From Dyella sp. BiH032 (lineage in GTDB: Bacteria; Pseudomonadota; Gammaproteobacteria; Xanthomonadales; Rhodanobacteraceae), in NCBI RefSeq assembly GCF_031954525.1, contig NZ_CP134867.1, positions 434,001-498,000 of the forward strand: a stretch of 64,000 nucleotides of DNA, read 5' to 3'. The notes under the pieces were generated by a model that saw only the letters and a list, made by a program, of their open reading frames with translations, searched no databases and was not told the DNA's origin. The position numbers and the translations under genes were made by a program. Every line of letters begins with the position of its first letter. Position 1 is the stretch's first letter. Shown one piece after another: positions 55,153-63,987 of this stretch.

Positions 55153-57663
55153 GTGCTGGCGTCTGGTCGTCGTTTGCGTTCGATACCCACCTTGCTGGCT
55201 GCGGCGCTTGCCTGCGTGCCGGCGGCATCCTTCGCGGCCGATACCGCGGTGCATCCGGAACGATGGCCTGTGGCGACATGGCCGCTGCCGCAAGACCCGG
55301 CACTGGAACAGCGCGTGGCGGCGTTGATGGCGAAGATGTCGGTGGAGGACAAGGTCGGCCAGGTGATACAGGCCGATATCCTCAGCGTGACGCCGGACGA
55401 CGTGCGCAAGTACCGGCTCGGTTCCATCCTTGCCGGCGGCAACTCCAAGCCGGGTGCGAAGCTCACCGCGACGGCCGAACAATGGAAAGTGCTGGCTGAC
55501 GCATTCGATCGCGCGGCGATGGACACCAGCGGCGGTCATCCGGCCATCCCGCTGCTGTTCGGCATCGACGCGGTGCACGGACACAACAACACCGTCGGCG
55601 CGACGCTGTTTCCGCAGAACTCGGCGCTGGGCAACGCGCGCGATCCGGAACTGATCCGCGAGATCGGCGCGGCGACCGCGGCCGAAGTGCGCGCCACCGG
55701 CATCAACTGGACCTTCGCGCCCACGCTCGCCGTGCCGCAGGATTTGCGCTGGGGGCGCGCCTACGAAGGCTATTCGCAGGACCCGCGCATCGTCGCGCAG
55801 TACGCCACCGCGATGATCGAAGGCTTGCAGGGCAAGGTCGGTACGCCGGGCTTCCTCGACGCCTCGCACGCCATCGCCTCAGCCAAGCATTTCCTCGCCG
55901 ATGGCGGCACCCAGAACGGCACGGACCAAGGCGATGCGCAGATCAGCGAAACGCAACTGCGCGAGATCCATGCGGCCGGTTATCCGCCCGCGATCGACGC
56001 CGGCGTGCAGACGGTGATGGCCTCGTTCTCCAGCTGGAACGGCCAGAAGATGCACGGCAACAAGGCGCTGCTTACTGACGTGCTCAAGGGCCGCATGGAT
56101 TTCCAGGGCTTCGTGGTCGGCGACTGGAACGGTCACGGCCAGGTGCCCGGCTGCAGCAACGTCGATTGCCCGGCGTCGATCGAAGCCGGCGTCGACATGC
56201 TGATGGCGCCGGACAGCTGGCGCGGCCTGTACGAGCACACGCTGGCGGAGGCGAAGTCCGGCGCGCTGCCGATGAAGCGCCTGGACGACGCGGTCGCGCG
56301 CATCTTGCGCGTCAAATTCCGCATGGGGCTATTCGAGGCCGGCTTGCCTTCCGCGCAGCCGCTTGCGAAGCGCTCGGCCGAGATCGTCGGCAGTCCAGCA
56401 CATCGTGCGCTGGCGCGGCGCGCCGTGCGCGAATCGATGGTGCTGCTGAAGAACAACGGCGGCCTGCTGCCGCTCGATCCGCACAAGCACATCCTGGTAG
56501 CCGGCGATGCGGCGGACAACATCTCGCGCCAGAGCGGCGGCTGGACGCTGACCTGGCAGGGCACGGGCCTGAAGAACGCCGATTTTCCGGGCGCGACGTC
56601 GATCGGCGCAGGCATGGCCGCACAGGTGAAAGCCGCGGGTGGCGAGGTGGAGATCGCCGCCGACGGCCGCTATGCGCGCAAGCCGGACGTGGCGGTGGTG
56701 GTGTTCGGCGAAGACCCGTATGCCGAGTTCCAGGGCGACCTGCCGAACCTGCTCTATCGCCCGGGCGACGAGCATGACCTGGAGCTGTTGCGTCGTTTGA
56801 AAGGCGAAGGCATCCCCGTCGTCGCCGTGTTTCTCAGTGGTCGTCCGTTGTGGGTGAACCGCGAGATCAATGCGGCCGATGCCTTCGTCGCCGCAGGGCT
56901 GCCCGGCAGTGAAGGCGGCGGCGTCGCGGACGTGCTGCTGCGCGCGAAGGATGGCAGCGTTGCGCACGACTTCCACGGCAAGCTTGCCTACGCCTGGCCG
57001 CGCACCGCGGTGCAGAGCGCGGGCGCACAGTTCGCGTTCGGATACGGCCTGACCTACGCGGACCACACCGCGGTGCCGGAGCTGCCCGAGGTGTCCGGCA
57101 TCACCGGCGAGCAGATTCCGGTGGGCAATTACCTGGAGCGCGGCAAGGCCGTGCACGGCTATCGCATGAGCCTGGCCGGCGCGGACGGTGCCGCCGTGCC
57201 GGCCGACGTCTCGGCCGCCGCGACCGCCGACGGCAGCCTGCGCATGACGGCGCTCGACTACAAGGCGCAGGAAGACGCACGTCGTTTCGGTTGGAGCAAG
57301 GGCGGCGCGTCGGTGTCGATCCAGGCGGGCGCGCCGATGGATCTCGATCGCCAGACCAATGGCGACGTGCTGCTGGTGACCACGTTGCGCGTGGACTCGC
57401 TGCCGGTGGGCGACGCATGGGTCGGCATGGGCTGCGGGCAGGGCTGCATGGGCCGCGTGTCGCTGCTCAAGCCGCTGTCCTCGCTCGCCATCACCCGCTG
57501 GGCGAGCGTCGGCGTACCGCTGAAATGCTTCCGCGCCGCCGGTGCCGATATGCATCGCATCGATCGTCCGTTCGTCATGACGGCGGACGGAAAAGCCACG
57601 CTCGTGGTGTCCCGCGTGGCGCTGGGCACGGACGCGGACGTGATCGTGGACTGCGCCAAGTGA
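55153..57663 (+). CDS. GH3 beta-glucosidase/exo-glucanase
   Basis: An 836-residue exported GH3 enzyme. GTG 55153 is chosen because GGGAG precedes it and a signal peptide follows (RSIPTLLAAALACVPAASFA). The barrel domain carries LLFGIDAVHGHNN, ASAKHFLADGG and the nucleophile Asp324 in VVGDWNGHGQ. A second alpha/beta domain (ESMVLLKNNGGLLPL, GGWTLTWQG, FGEDPYAEFQGD) and a C-terminal beta-sandwich follow. Length and motifs match exo-acting beta-1,4/1,3-glucosidases that release glucose from cello- or mixed-link oligosaccharides in the periplasm. A LacI operator lies 75 bases upstream. Confidence 0.93.
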   Translation: MLASGRRLRSIPTLLAAALACVPAASFAADTAVHPERWPVATWPLPQDPALEQRVAALMAKMSVEDKVGQVIQADILSVTPDDVRKYRLGSILAGGNSKPGAKLTATAEQWKVLADAFDRAAMDTSGGHPAIPLLFGIDAVHGHNNTVGATLFPQNSALGNARDPELIREIGAATAAEVRATGINWTFAPTLAVPQDLRWGRAYEGYSQDPRIVAQYATAMIEGLQGKVGTPGFLDASHAIASAKHFLADGGTQNGTDQGDAQISETQLREIHAAGYPPAIDAGVQTVMASFSSWNGQKMHGNKALLTDVLKGRMDFQGFVVGDWNGHGQVPGCSNVDCPASIEAGVDMLMAPDSWRGLYEHTLAEAKSGALPMKRLDDAVARILRVKFRMGLFEAGLPSAQPLAKRSAEIVGSPAHRALARRAVRESMVLLKNNGGLLPLDPHKHILVAGDAADNISRQSGGWTLTWQGTGLKNADFPGATSIGAGMAAQVKAAGGEVEIAADGRYARKPDVAVVVFGEDPYAEFQGDLPNLLYRPGDEHDLELLRRLKGEGIPVVAVFLSGRPLWVNREINAADAFVAAGLPGSEGGGVADVLLRAKDGSVAHDFHGKLAYAWPRTAVQSAGAQFAFGYGLTYADHTAVPELPEVSGITGEQIPVGNYLERGKAVHGYRMSLAGADGAAVPADVSAAATADGSLRMTALDYKAQEDARRFGWSKGGASVSIQAGAPMDLDRQTNGDVLLVTTLRVDSLPVGDAWVGMGCGQGCMGRVSLLKPLSSLAITRWASVGVPLKCFRAAGADMHRIDRPFVMTADGKATLVVSRVALGTDADVIVDCAK

Positions 57664-57670
57664 TTTTGTC

Positions 57671-57716
57671 CGGGCGAGGCCCGTCGCGGTAAGCCGCCGG
57701 CCCTCGCCCGCTTTGC
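57671..57716 (+). terminator. Possible terminator after GH3
   Basis: CGGGCGAGG (57671-57679) and CCTCGCCCG (57702-57710) form a nine-base stem with a long loop that itself contains GCGG..CCGC, followed by CTTTGC. The T-run is poor, so this is uncertain. Confidence 0.45.
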
Positions 57717-57841
57717 AACATAGCCATCGCCGGCGTTCGAGGCGGGCGCCCGCAAAGCCAGTTGTACCAACGGTTTGACGAGGTCTTCACGCGTGCTGCC
57801 GCGCGTCAAGCTTCTGCGGAAAGACCGGTCTATCATCCGCC

Positions 57842-57859
57842 AATGACAGCGCTGTCATT
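57842..57859 (+). promoter_or_regulatory. LacI-type operator before the third TonB receptor
   Basis: A perfect 18-base palindrome AATGACAGCGCTGTCATT, 74 bases before the receptor start. Its central 14 bases equal the site before GH3, and its distance from the start codon is almost the same. The two genes therefore most likely respond to one repressor. Confidence 0.82.
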
Positions 57860-57932
57860 TTCACCTTGAACACCTGCGCAGCCGTCGGGGGATGGCGGCG
57901 CTCCAACTACGGACGATATGAGGGGAGACTTC

Positions 57933-60362
57933 ATGAAGTTGCGCTACTCGGCTTTGTACGTCGCCATGGCATTCGCGCTCGCTCCGGGTGCGGTGTTCGC
58001 GGCCGATCAGCAGGACACCTCGCAGAACACCCAGGCGCCGGGTACGGCGCCGGAGAAGAAGGTCAAGCAGTTGGATGCCATCGAGGTGAGCGCGACCAAG
58101 CGCGAGACCCCGCTGCAGAAAACCCCCGTCGCCGTCAGCGCGATCACGCCCGATCTCCTGGACAAGGAGCGCGTGATGACCGTGCAGGACCTGACCAAGC
58201 TGGTGCCGGGCCTGCAGGGCACCGCGCAGGGCGACCACGGCGTGGTGACGCTGACCATGCGCGGCATCGGCAATGACAGCGCCAAGACCGAATATGCCGA
58301 TCCGGAAGTGGCCACCTTCGTCGACGGCGTGTACTCGCCGCGCGCCGAAGCTGCTTCGGGCCTGCTGCTGGACATGGAAGGCGTCGAAGTGCTGCGTGGC
58401 CCGCAAGGCACGCTGTGGGGCCGCAACTCCACCGCGGGCGCGATCAGCTTCCAGACCGCCAAGCCCGACATCGCCGCAGGCTTCTACGGCAACGCGCAGA
58501 TCGAAGCCGGCAACTACAACCTGACGAGCGCGCGCGCGGCGGTGAACCTGCCGGTGAGCAGCACGTTCGCGTTGCGCGTGGCCGTGGCGAAGGTGCAGCA
58601 CGACGGCTACGTGGACTACCAGAATCCTGCCGGGCAGCTGCCGAGCATCGCACAGCAGCAGGCGGCGTACCTGGCCGGCGGCGGCAACCCGGCGAAGTTC
58701 CGCCCGATCGACCCCAGCCTGTTCGTGCAGGGCGGCGACAAGTACAGCGCGCAGGACCAGACCGCCGCCCGCGTCAGCGCGCTGTGGCAGCCGAACGATG
58801 CGTTCAAGTGGAACCTCGCGTACGAGTACTTCATCGACCGCGGCACGCTCAACATGAGCCTGATGCAGACCCCGCGCCAGGGGCAGGATTTCTGGTCGGC
58901 GCTGATCGACACCGCGCCGTACCTGCACCGCAACTCCGGCACGGTGCGCAGCCGGATGGACTGGACCATCAACGACGGCATGCAGCTGAGCTACATCGCC
59001 GGCTACAACAAGTTCTCCGGCAAGAGCCAGTTCGACCAGGACTCGGGCGTGCAGGTGCCGACCAGCTTCGCCACCGGCGCGCAGTCGCAGAACGACCGCA
59101 CCAATTCCTCCAACTACAAGAGCTACAGCCACGAGTTCAACCTGCGCTCCACCGGCGAGCAGACCGTGGACTGGATCGTCGGTGCCTACTACGGCTACGA
59201 AGACAACAACATCCGCTTCGACATCCCGATCATGAACGGCACGATGGTGTCGGAGTCCGTCGCATGGCAGGGCTCCTTCATCCAGCCGAAGGAGACGGTG
59301 AAGTCGACCGCGGCGTTCGGCCAGGCGACTTGGCATGTGTCCGACCACTGGCGCCTCACCGGTGGCGTGCGCTGGTCCGACGACGTGAAGAAGAACATCG
59401 ACGGCCGCGGCTGGGGCTGGGCCTACGACCCGACCGTGCCGCAGGTGCCGATCGCGCCGAGCACGTATCCGAGCCCGGCGACTGGCTTCAACATCTCCAC
59501 GCGCAACGACGCCAAGTACAGCGACGACCGCGTGACCTGGCTGGTGCGCGCGGATACCGACATCAGCAGCAACGGCCTGCTGTACGCCAGCGTGTCCACC
59601 GGCTACAAGTCCGGCGGCACGCAGGACGCCGGCACGCTGTACAAGCCGGAGAAGCTGACCAACTACGAGATCGGCACTAAGTTCGTCTTCCTCGACGGCA
59701 AGCTGACCTGGAACACGGCGGCGTACTACGAGGACTTCAAGGACTTCCAGCTGTCCGCGCCGATCACCTATCCGGACGGCAACCGCGGCTTGGGCTTCAA
59801 CAACGTCAAGGGCAGCACCAAGGTAGCGGGCCTGGAGTCCGAGCTGGCCTTCCAGCAGAAGGACGACCGCGCCAACCTGGTGTTCTCGTACATTCCGAAG
59901 AAGACGCTCGGCACCCTGCTCTACGCCGGCAGCAACGACTACCAGGGCCTGCCGCCGTGCGCGCCGCAGTCGGGCATCTCCGCGTGCATGGACATCTCGG
60001 GCAACGACCTGCCGCATGCGCCCACCGTGTCGCTCACCGCGATCTACGAGCACGATTTCCACCTGGGCAACGGCGGCCGCCTGACGCCGCGCTTCAGCGG
60101 CCAGTACCAGGGCGACCAGTGGCTGAGCACGTTCAACCTGGGCGACGGCGACAAGCAGAAGGCCTACTTCCGCGGCGACCTGGCCCTGCGCTACACCGAG
60201 CCGCAGGACCGCTGGTGGGCCTCCGCCTACGTGCAGAACTTCACCGACGGACGCGTGCGTACCAGCGCCGGCCGCTTTGCGATGCCGGACGGCAGCTTCC
60301 AGTACGTCTCGCAGTATCTGCCGCCGCGGACGTTCGGCGTGCAGGTGGGTGTGTGGTTCTGA
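57933..60362 (+). CDS. TonB-dependent receptor (Sphingomonas/Caulobacter-like)
   Basis: An 809-residue receptor. ATG 57933 is chosen because GGGGAG (57922-57927) is well placed and a clean signal peptide follows (LYVAMAFALAPGAVFA); ATG 57918 is an alternative. It has a TonB box region (DAIEVSATKRETPLQ), a plug (QDLTKLVPGLQG, TMRGIGND, VEVLRGPQGTLWGRNSTAGA) and a barrel ending VQVGVWF with terminal Phe. With the GH3 gene it forms a pair probably controlled by the LacI regulator, so its ligand is likely a beta-glucan oligosaccharide. The plug type is also seen in siderophore and vitamin receptors. Confidence 0.9.
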   Translation: MKLRYSALYVAMAFALAPGAVFAADQQDTSQNTQAPGTAPEKKVKQLDAIEVSATKRETPLQKTPVAVSAITPDLLDKERVMTVQDLTKLVPGLQGTAQGDHGVVTLTMRGIGNDSAKTEYADPEVATFVDGVYSPRAEAASGLLLDMEGVEVLRGPQGTLWGRNSTAGAISFQTAKPDIAAGFYGNAQIEAGNYNLTSARAAVNLPVSSTFALRVAVAKVQHDGYVDYQNPAGQLPSIAQQQAAYLAGGGNPAKFRPIDPSLFVQGGDKYSAQDQTAARVSALWQPNDAFKWNLAYEYFIDRGTLNMSLMQTPRQGQDFWSALIDTAPYLHRNSGTVRSRMDWTINDGMQLSYIAGYNKFSGKSQFDQDSGVQVPTSFATGAQSQNDRTNSSNYKSYSHEFNLRSTGEQTVDWIVGAYYGYEDNNIRFDIPIMNGTMVSESVAWQGSFIQPKETVKSTAAFGQATWHVSDHWRLTGGVRWSDDVKKNIDGRGWGWAYDPTVPQVPIAPSTYPSPATGFNISTRNDAKYSDDRVTWLVRADTDISSNGLLYASVSTGYKSGGTQDAGTLYKPEKLTNYEIGTKFVFLDGKLTWNTAAYYEDFKDFQLSAPITYPDGNRGLGFNNVKGSTKVAGLESELAFQQKDDRANLVFSYIPKKTLGTLLYAGSNDYQGLPPCAPQSGISACMDISGNDLPHAPTVSLTAIYEHDFHLGNGGRLTPRFSGQYQGDQWLSTFNLGDGDKQKAYFRGDLALRYTEPQDRWWASAYVQNFTDGRVRTSAGRFAMPDGSFQYVSQYLPPRTFGVQVGVWF

Positions 60363-60371
60363 TGTGATCGT

Positions 60372-60395
60372 GCGGCGCGGCACAGGCCGCGCCGC
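60372..60395 (+). terminator. Hairpin after the third TonB receptor
   Basis: Perfect ten-base arms GCGGCGCGGC and GCCGCGCCGC around an ACAG loop, nine bases after the stop codon. Only CTTT follows, so it may act as an RNA-stabilising hairpin or weak terminator; a better terminator follows at 60468. Confidence 0.65.
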
Positions 60396-60467
60396 CGGAG
60401 CTTTGCCGTTCGATCCCTAGCCGGAGTCTCGATGCGGCGCCGGCGCCCTCCCCTTGAACGGTATGTT

Positions 60468-60504
60468 GGCCGGGCCTTTCCCAGGGCCCGGCCGTTTCTT
60501 TTTT
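60468..60504 (+). terminator. Intrinsic terminator downstream of the TonB receptor
   Basis: GGCCGGGCC (60468-60476) and GGCCCGGCC (60485-60493) form a strong stem followed by GTTTCTTTTTT. This is a classic intrinsic terminator for the receptor transcript, placed directly before the family A repeat. Confidence 0.88.
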
Positions 60505-60544
60505 GGGTTGTGGTGTCCGCTCGATTGTCGCCTCGTGGCTTGCT

Positions 60545-60927
60545 TGTCTCGCCCAAAGGGCGAGGGTTTCGCTCTCCTGCCGGAGAGCGAGTTACTTCTT
60601 CTTGCTTGCCCAAGAAGAAGTAACCAAGAAGAAGGGCCCCCTGCGCGGCGCCCTCCGCAGCCTTCGCTGCTGCGGGTGCGTTGAGGGCTGGCCGGGCTTT
60701 TCGACAGGGCATCCCTGCCCTGATCGAAAAGGCGGGGACATCCCTGTCCCCGCCCGCCTTCGGCGGCCTGATCGTCCAGCCCTCACCGCCGCGAAGGGAA
60801 CCCGGGAGACCAAGAGCCATACGGAGCGTCGCTTCGCTCGCTCTTGTTTGGGTTGTTCTCGCCTCGGTACCGCACTTCTCCTTCTCCCCTCCGGGGAGAA
60901 GGCGGGATGAGGGGCGGGTGCTCGCGG
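60545..60927 (+). repeat. Composite repeat, family A copy 6
   Basis: Complete family A copy without the upstream accessory modules and without loop cassette (main palindrome about 60590-60624). It ends with the CTTCTCC..GGAGAAG palindrome and the GGGCGGGTGCTCGCGG tail. From 60928 to 61176 I see no gene or repeat. Confidence 0.88.
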
Positions 60928-61176
60928 AAACGTGGCTAAAGCGAAGCGACGACGGCCAGGTGGATCACGGGCGGGCGTCAAGGCGCATGAGTCGGTGGGT
61001 CCCCGAGGAGCCGGCCGGCGTGCTGAGCATCACCCCAGCGGCGCTCCGTAAACGAGGTTGACGAACCTGAGCCTCCACCATTGCTGCCACACCCTGTCAG
61101 CAACATGCGCCCACCATCGCCCCACCATCGCGCATCCTGGCATCATGCCCACATTGTCCCCGCCACGACCGCTCCC

Positions 61177-62061
61177 ATGCCTCCCCGTTCCAACGCTCAG
61201 ATCGCCATCGCGATCGGCGCCCTGCTGATCGCCATGGTCTCGTACCAGTGCGGCGCCTCGCTGGCCAAGCACCTGTTCCCGCAGGTGGGCGCGCAGGGTG
61301 CGACGGCGTACCGGCTGGGGCTCAGCGCGCTCATCCTGTTGTTGTGGCGTCGGCCCTGGCGCCGGTCGAACCGCAAGGGCGACTGGCGTGTGCTGTGGGG
61401 TTACGGCCTGGCCATGGGTGCAATGAACCTGGTGTTCTATCTCTCGCTGCGGACGATCCCGCTCGGCATCGCGGTGGCGCTGGAATTCACCGGCCCGCTG
61501 GCGCTGGCGATGTTCAGTTCGCGGCGCCTGGTCGATTTCGTGTGGATCGCGCTGGTGATCGCCGGGCTGGTCTTGCTGCTGCCGCTGCGCGGGCAGGCGC
61601 AGTCGCTCGACCCAGTGGGCGTCATGTATGCGCTCGCCGCGGGCGTGGGCTGGGTGCTGTACATCGTGCTGGGCCAGCGCACGGGCGCGGCCTACGGCAA
61701 GGACGCGGTGACCCTGGGTACCACGATCGGCGCGCTGGTGGCGATTCCCTTCGGCGTCGCGCACGCGGGTAGCGCGCTGCTCTCGCCGGCGCTGCTGCCC
61801 TATGCGTTCGGCGTGGCCCTGCTCAGTTCGGCATTGCCGTACTCGCTGGAAATGGTCTCGATGACGCGCCTGCCCGCGCGCACTTTCAGCACCTTGCTGA
61901 GCCTGGAGCCGGCCGTGGCCGCGATGGCCGGTGTCACGCTGCTCGGCGAACGGCTCAGCCTGCTGCAGTGGCTGGCGATCGGGGCGATCATCGTGGCCTC
62001 GGCGGGCACGGCACTGAGTGTGCGGCGGCCCGCCGTGGCGGAGCCGCCGTTGGCGAACTGA
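61177..62061 (+). CDS. EamA-family exporter (RhtA-like)
   Basis: A 294-residue inner-membrane protein with ten hydrophobic segments in two EamA repeats (ALLIAMVSYQCGASLAKHLF; GVGWVLYIVLGQRTGAAYG). AVALEFTGPLALAMFSSRR and FSTLLSLEPAVAAMAGVTLLGE match the RhtA threonine/homoserine exporter group of the DMT superfamily. ATG 61177 begins the first basic residues before helix one; the earlier frame is not coding. It stands alone between a repeat island and the convergent gene at 62122. Confidence 0.9.
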   Translation: MPPRSNAQIAIAIGALLIAMVSYQCGASLAKHLFPQVGAQGATAYRLGLSALILLLWRRPWRRSNRKGDWRVLWGYGLAMGAMNLVFYLSLRTIPLGIAVALEFTGPLALAMFSSRRLVDFVWIALVIAGLVLLLPLRGQAQSLDPVGVMYALAAGVGWVLYIVLGQRTGAAYGKDAVTLGTTIGALVAIPFGVAHAGSALLSPALLPYAFGVALLSSALPYSLEMVSMTRLPARTFSTLLSLEPAVAAMAGVTLLGERLSLLQWLAIGAIIVASAGTALSVRRPAVAEPPLAN

Positions 62062-62121
62062 CCGGACTCGCGTCCGGTCGCCGTGGCTCTGGGGGCGGTC
62101 CGATAAGCCCTGCGCACCGTG

Positions 62122-62844
62122 TCAGGCGAGGTCGACGTGGTGGACGTCGATGGAGACCGCCGTGCGTTCGGGCAGCGGCCGGTTGTCCGGGCCGATGGGG
62201 TGGACGCGCCGCCGCGTCGGAAAGACGATGCCACCGATCGTCCGGTGTTCGGACACGCAGTGCGCGCTGGCGGCGCCGCTGCCGATGATGTCCACGCGGT
62301 AATCGTGGCGGCGCAGCAGCCCGTCTTCGCTGAAGTAGAACACCTGCTCGCGTGTATGGCCGTGGACGTCCTCAGGGAAAGTCACCTTGAGGCGGCGCCA
62401 GGTTTCGCCGTTCTCGTCCCAAGGCTCGATCTCTTCCGTCTGGAAGCCGGGAAGCTTGAACAGGAACGGCGCCGTCAGGTAGTTCCACATCGCATAGCCG
62501 GAAAAATAGACCAGGTGCAGAGCGTCCCATGGCGTGGTGAGGACGTGGCCGGCGAAAGCCTGGCGCGGCGCGTGACGTTCTTCGATGACCTTGCCGTCGT
62601 CCGCGACGATCGCGACGCGATCCGGCTCGAACAGCGCGTGCTGCCCGTCGTGGAGAAAAGGTGTGTATTCGGTGTGCTGCCGATGCGGGTCGATGCTGAC
62701 GTGGACATCGGCGAACACTTCCGGCCAGCCCTTCAGGTGCCACATGGCGCCGCCGATGGACACCTGTGCGCTCAGCCTGCGCAGCTGCTGCCAGCGGTCC
62801 CAGCCGCCATGCGCTTCGATGGCGGTATCCAAAAGATTTTTCAT
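62122..62844 (-). CDS. Hypothetical protein, possible lipoprotein-binding-like beta barrel
   Basis: A 240-residue protein starting MKNLLDTAIEAHGGWDRWQQ. The AHGGxxxW start followed by beta-rich sequence (VFADVHVSIDPHRQHTEYTP, TWRRLKVTFPEDVHGHT, GIVFPTRRRVHPIG) resembles LolA-like outer-membrane-lipoprotein-sorting folds, but there is no signal peptide. It is divergent from the TetR gene; the operator between them may control both. Confidence 0.75.
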   Translation of the reverse strand: MKNLLDTAIEAHGGWDRWQQLRRLSAQVSIGGAMWHLKGWPEVFADVHVSIDPHRQHTEYTPFLHDGQHALFEPDRVAIVADDGKVIEERHAPRQAFAGHVLTTPWDALHLVYFSGYAMWNYLTAPFLFKLPGFQTEEIEPWDENGETWRRLKVTFPEDVHGHTREQVFYFSEDGLLRRHDYRVDIIGSGAASAHCVSEHRTIGGIVFPTRRRVHPIGPDNRPLPERTAVSIDVHHVDLA

Positions 62845-62912
62845 GCTCGTTCCGGGTAGTGGAGGTATCAGGGCGCGGCGACGCGTCCGTTGCGGTCGCC
62901 CAAGCGCATTTG

Positions 62913-62928
62913 TATGATGGGCATCATA
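62913..62928 (+). promoter_or_regulatory. Probable TetR operator
   Basis: TATGATG and CATCATA form perfect seven-base arms around GG, in the 103-base gap between the divergent unknown gene and the TetR gene, 20 bases before the TetR start. This is the expected place for an autoregulating TetR protein. Confidence 0.68.
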
Positions 62929-62947
62929 TAACTCCGAGGCAAGGCCC

Positions 62948-63541
62948 GTGAGATACCGCGCTGAACACAAGCAGGAAACCTATGACCGGGTGCTCAAGGT
63001 GGCGGCAGATGCCATCCGCGAGGCCGGTCCGCAGCAGGTGAGCGTGGCTGGCGTCATGGCCAAGGCCGGTCTGACGCACGGCGGTTTCTATGCGCATTTC
63101 GCCTCGAAGGACGCGCTCATCGCCGAAGCCATCGACGCCATGTTCAGCGAGAGCTGCGAGTGGTTCCTGCGCAAGACCGCCGCGCTGCCGCCGGCCGAAG
63201 CCCTGTGGAGCTACATCCGTTTCTACCTCTCGCGCCAGCATCGCGACGCGGCCGGCCGCGGCTGCCCGGTGGCCGCCTTGCTGTCGGACATCCCGCGGGC
63301 TTCGGCGCCGGCGAAACAAGCGTTCGCGCGCGGTGCGGACCGTCTCAAGCACGAGTTCGCGCGCCTGCTGGAACAACTGGGCCACGCCGACGCCGATGCG
63401 CAGGCCGACACGCTGATGGCCGAGCTGGCCGGCGCGCTGATGCTGGCCCGCGCGGAGCCGCGCCAAAAGCGTTCGGACGCCATCCTCATGCGCGGCCGCA
63501 TGGCGCTCAAGCACCGCTACCGTCTCGAGGACCTGCCATGA
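62948..63541 (+). CDS. TetR-family transcriptional regulator
   Basis: A 197-residue TetR regulator with an N-terminal helix-turn-helix (VSVAGVMAKAGLTHGGFYAHF) and a C-terminal ligand/dimer domain (RGCPVAALLSDIPRAS). The GTG start gives the typical short N-terminus (RYRAEHKQETYDRVL). The following thioesterase overlaps its stop (ATGA). It is likely to regulate itself, the thioesterase and the divergent unknown gene through the palindrome upstream. Confidence 0.9.
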   Translation: MRYRAEHKQETYDRVLKVAADAIREAGPQQVSVAGVMAKAGLTHGGFYAHFASKDALIAEAIDAMFSESCEWFLRKTAALPPAEALWSYIRFYLSRQHRDAAGRGCPVAALLSDIPRASAPAKQAFARGADRLKHEFARLLEQLGHADADAQADTLMAELAGALMLARAEPRQKRSDAILMRGRMALKHRYRLEDLP

Positions 63542-63987
63542 ATCTCGTCGCCCAACTGCCGCCTGGACTCACGGGTCTGCAACAGCTGCGCAAGATGATC
63601 GAGATGGGCGGCCGCCCGCCGATCGGGGAGACGCTGGATTTCGTGCTGGTCGATGCCGGCGAAGGCTTTGCCGCCTTCGAAGCGACGCCGTCGCTGCGCG
63701 CCTACAACCCGCTCGGCACCGTGCACGGCGGCTATGCCGCCACGCTGCTCGACTCTGCCTGCGGTTGCGCGGCGCATTCGCGCCTGACGCCGACCCAGGG
63801 CTACACGACACTGGAACTGAAGGTCGCGTACCACAAGGCGATCACACAGGAGACCGGCCGGCTGCGTGCGGAAGGCCGCGTGCTCAGCATCGGCCGCCGC
63901 GCCGCCTTCGCCGAAGCCACGCTCAAGGACGCGGACGGAAAGCTGTACGCGTCGGCGACGTCGACGCTGCTGGTGTTCGAGCGATAA
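63538..63987 (+). CDS. PaaI-type hotdog thioesterase
   Basis: A 149-residue hotdog-fold thioesterase with the family motif YNPLGTVHGGYAATLLDSACG (HGG loop, catalytic Asp in LLDSA) and LELKVAYHKAITQETGRLRAEG. It would hydrolyse aromatic or medium-chain acyl-CoA esters. It starts inside the TetR stop codon and is complete in the window. Confidence 0.92.
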   Translation: MNLVAQLPPGLTGLQQLRKMIEMGGRPPIGETLDFVLVDAGEGFAAFEATPSLRAYNPLGTVHGGYAATLLDSACGCAAHSRLTPTQGYTTLELKVAYHKAITQETGRLRAEGRVLSIGRRAAFAEATLKDADGKLYASATSTLLVFER

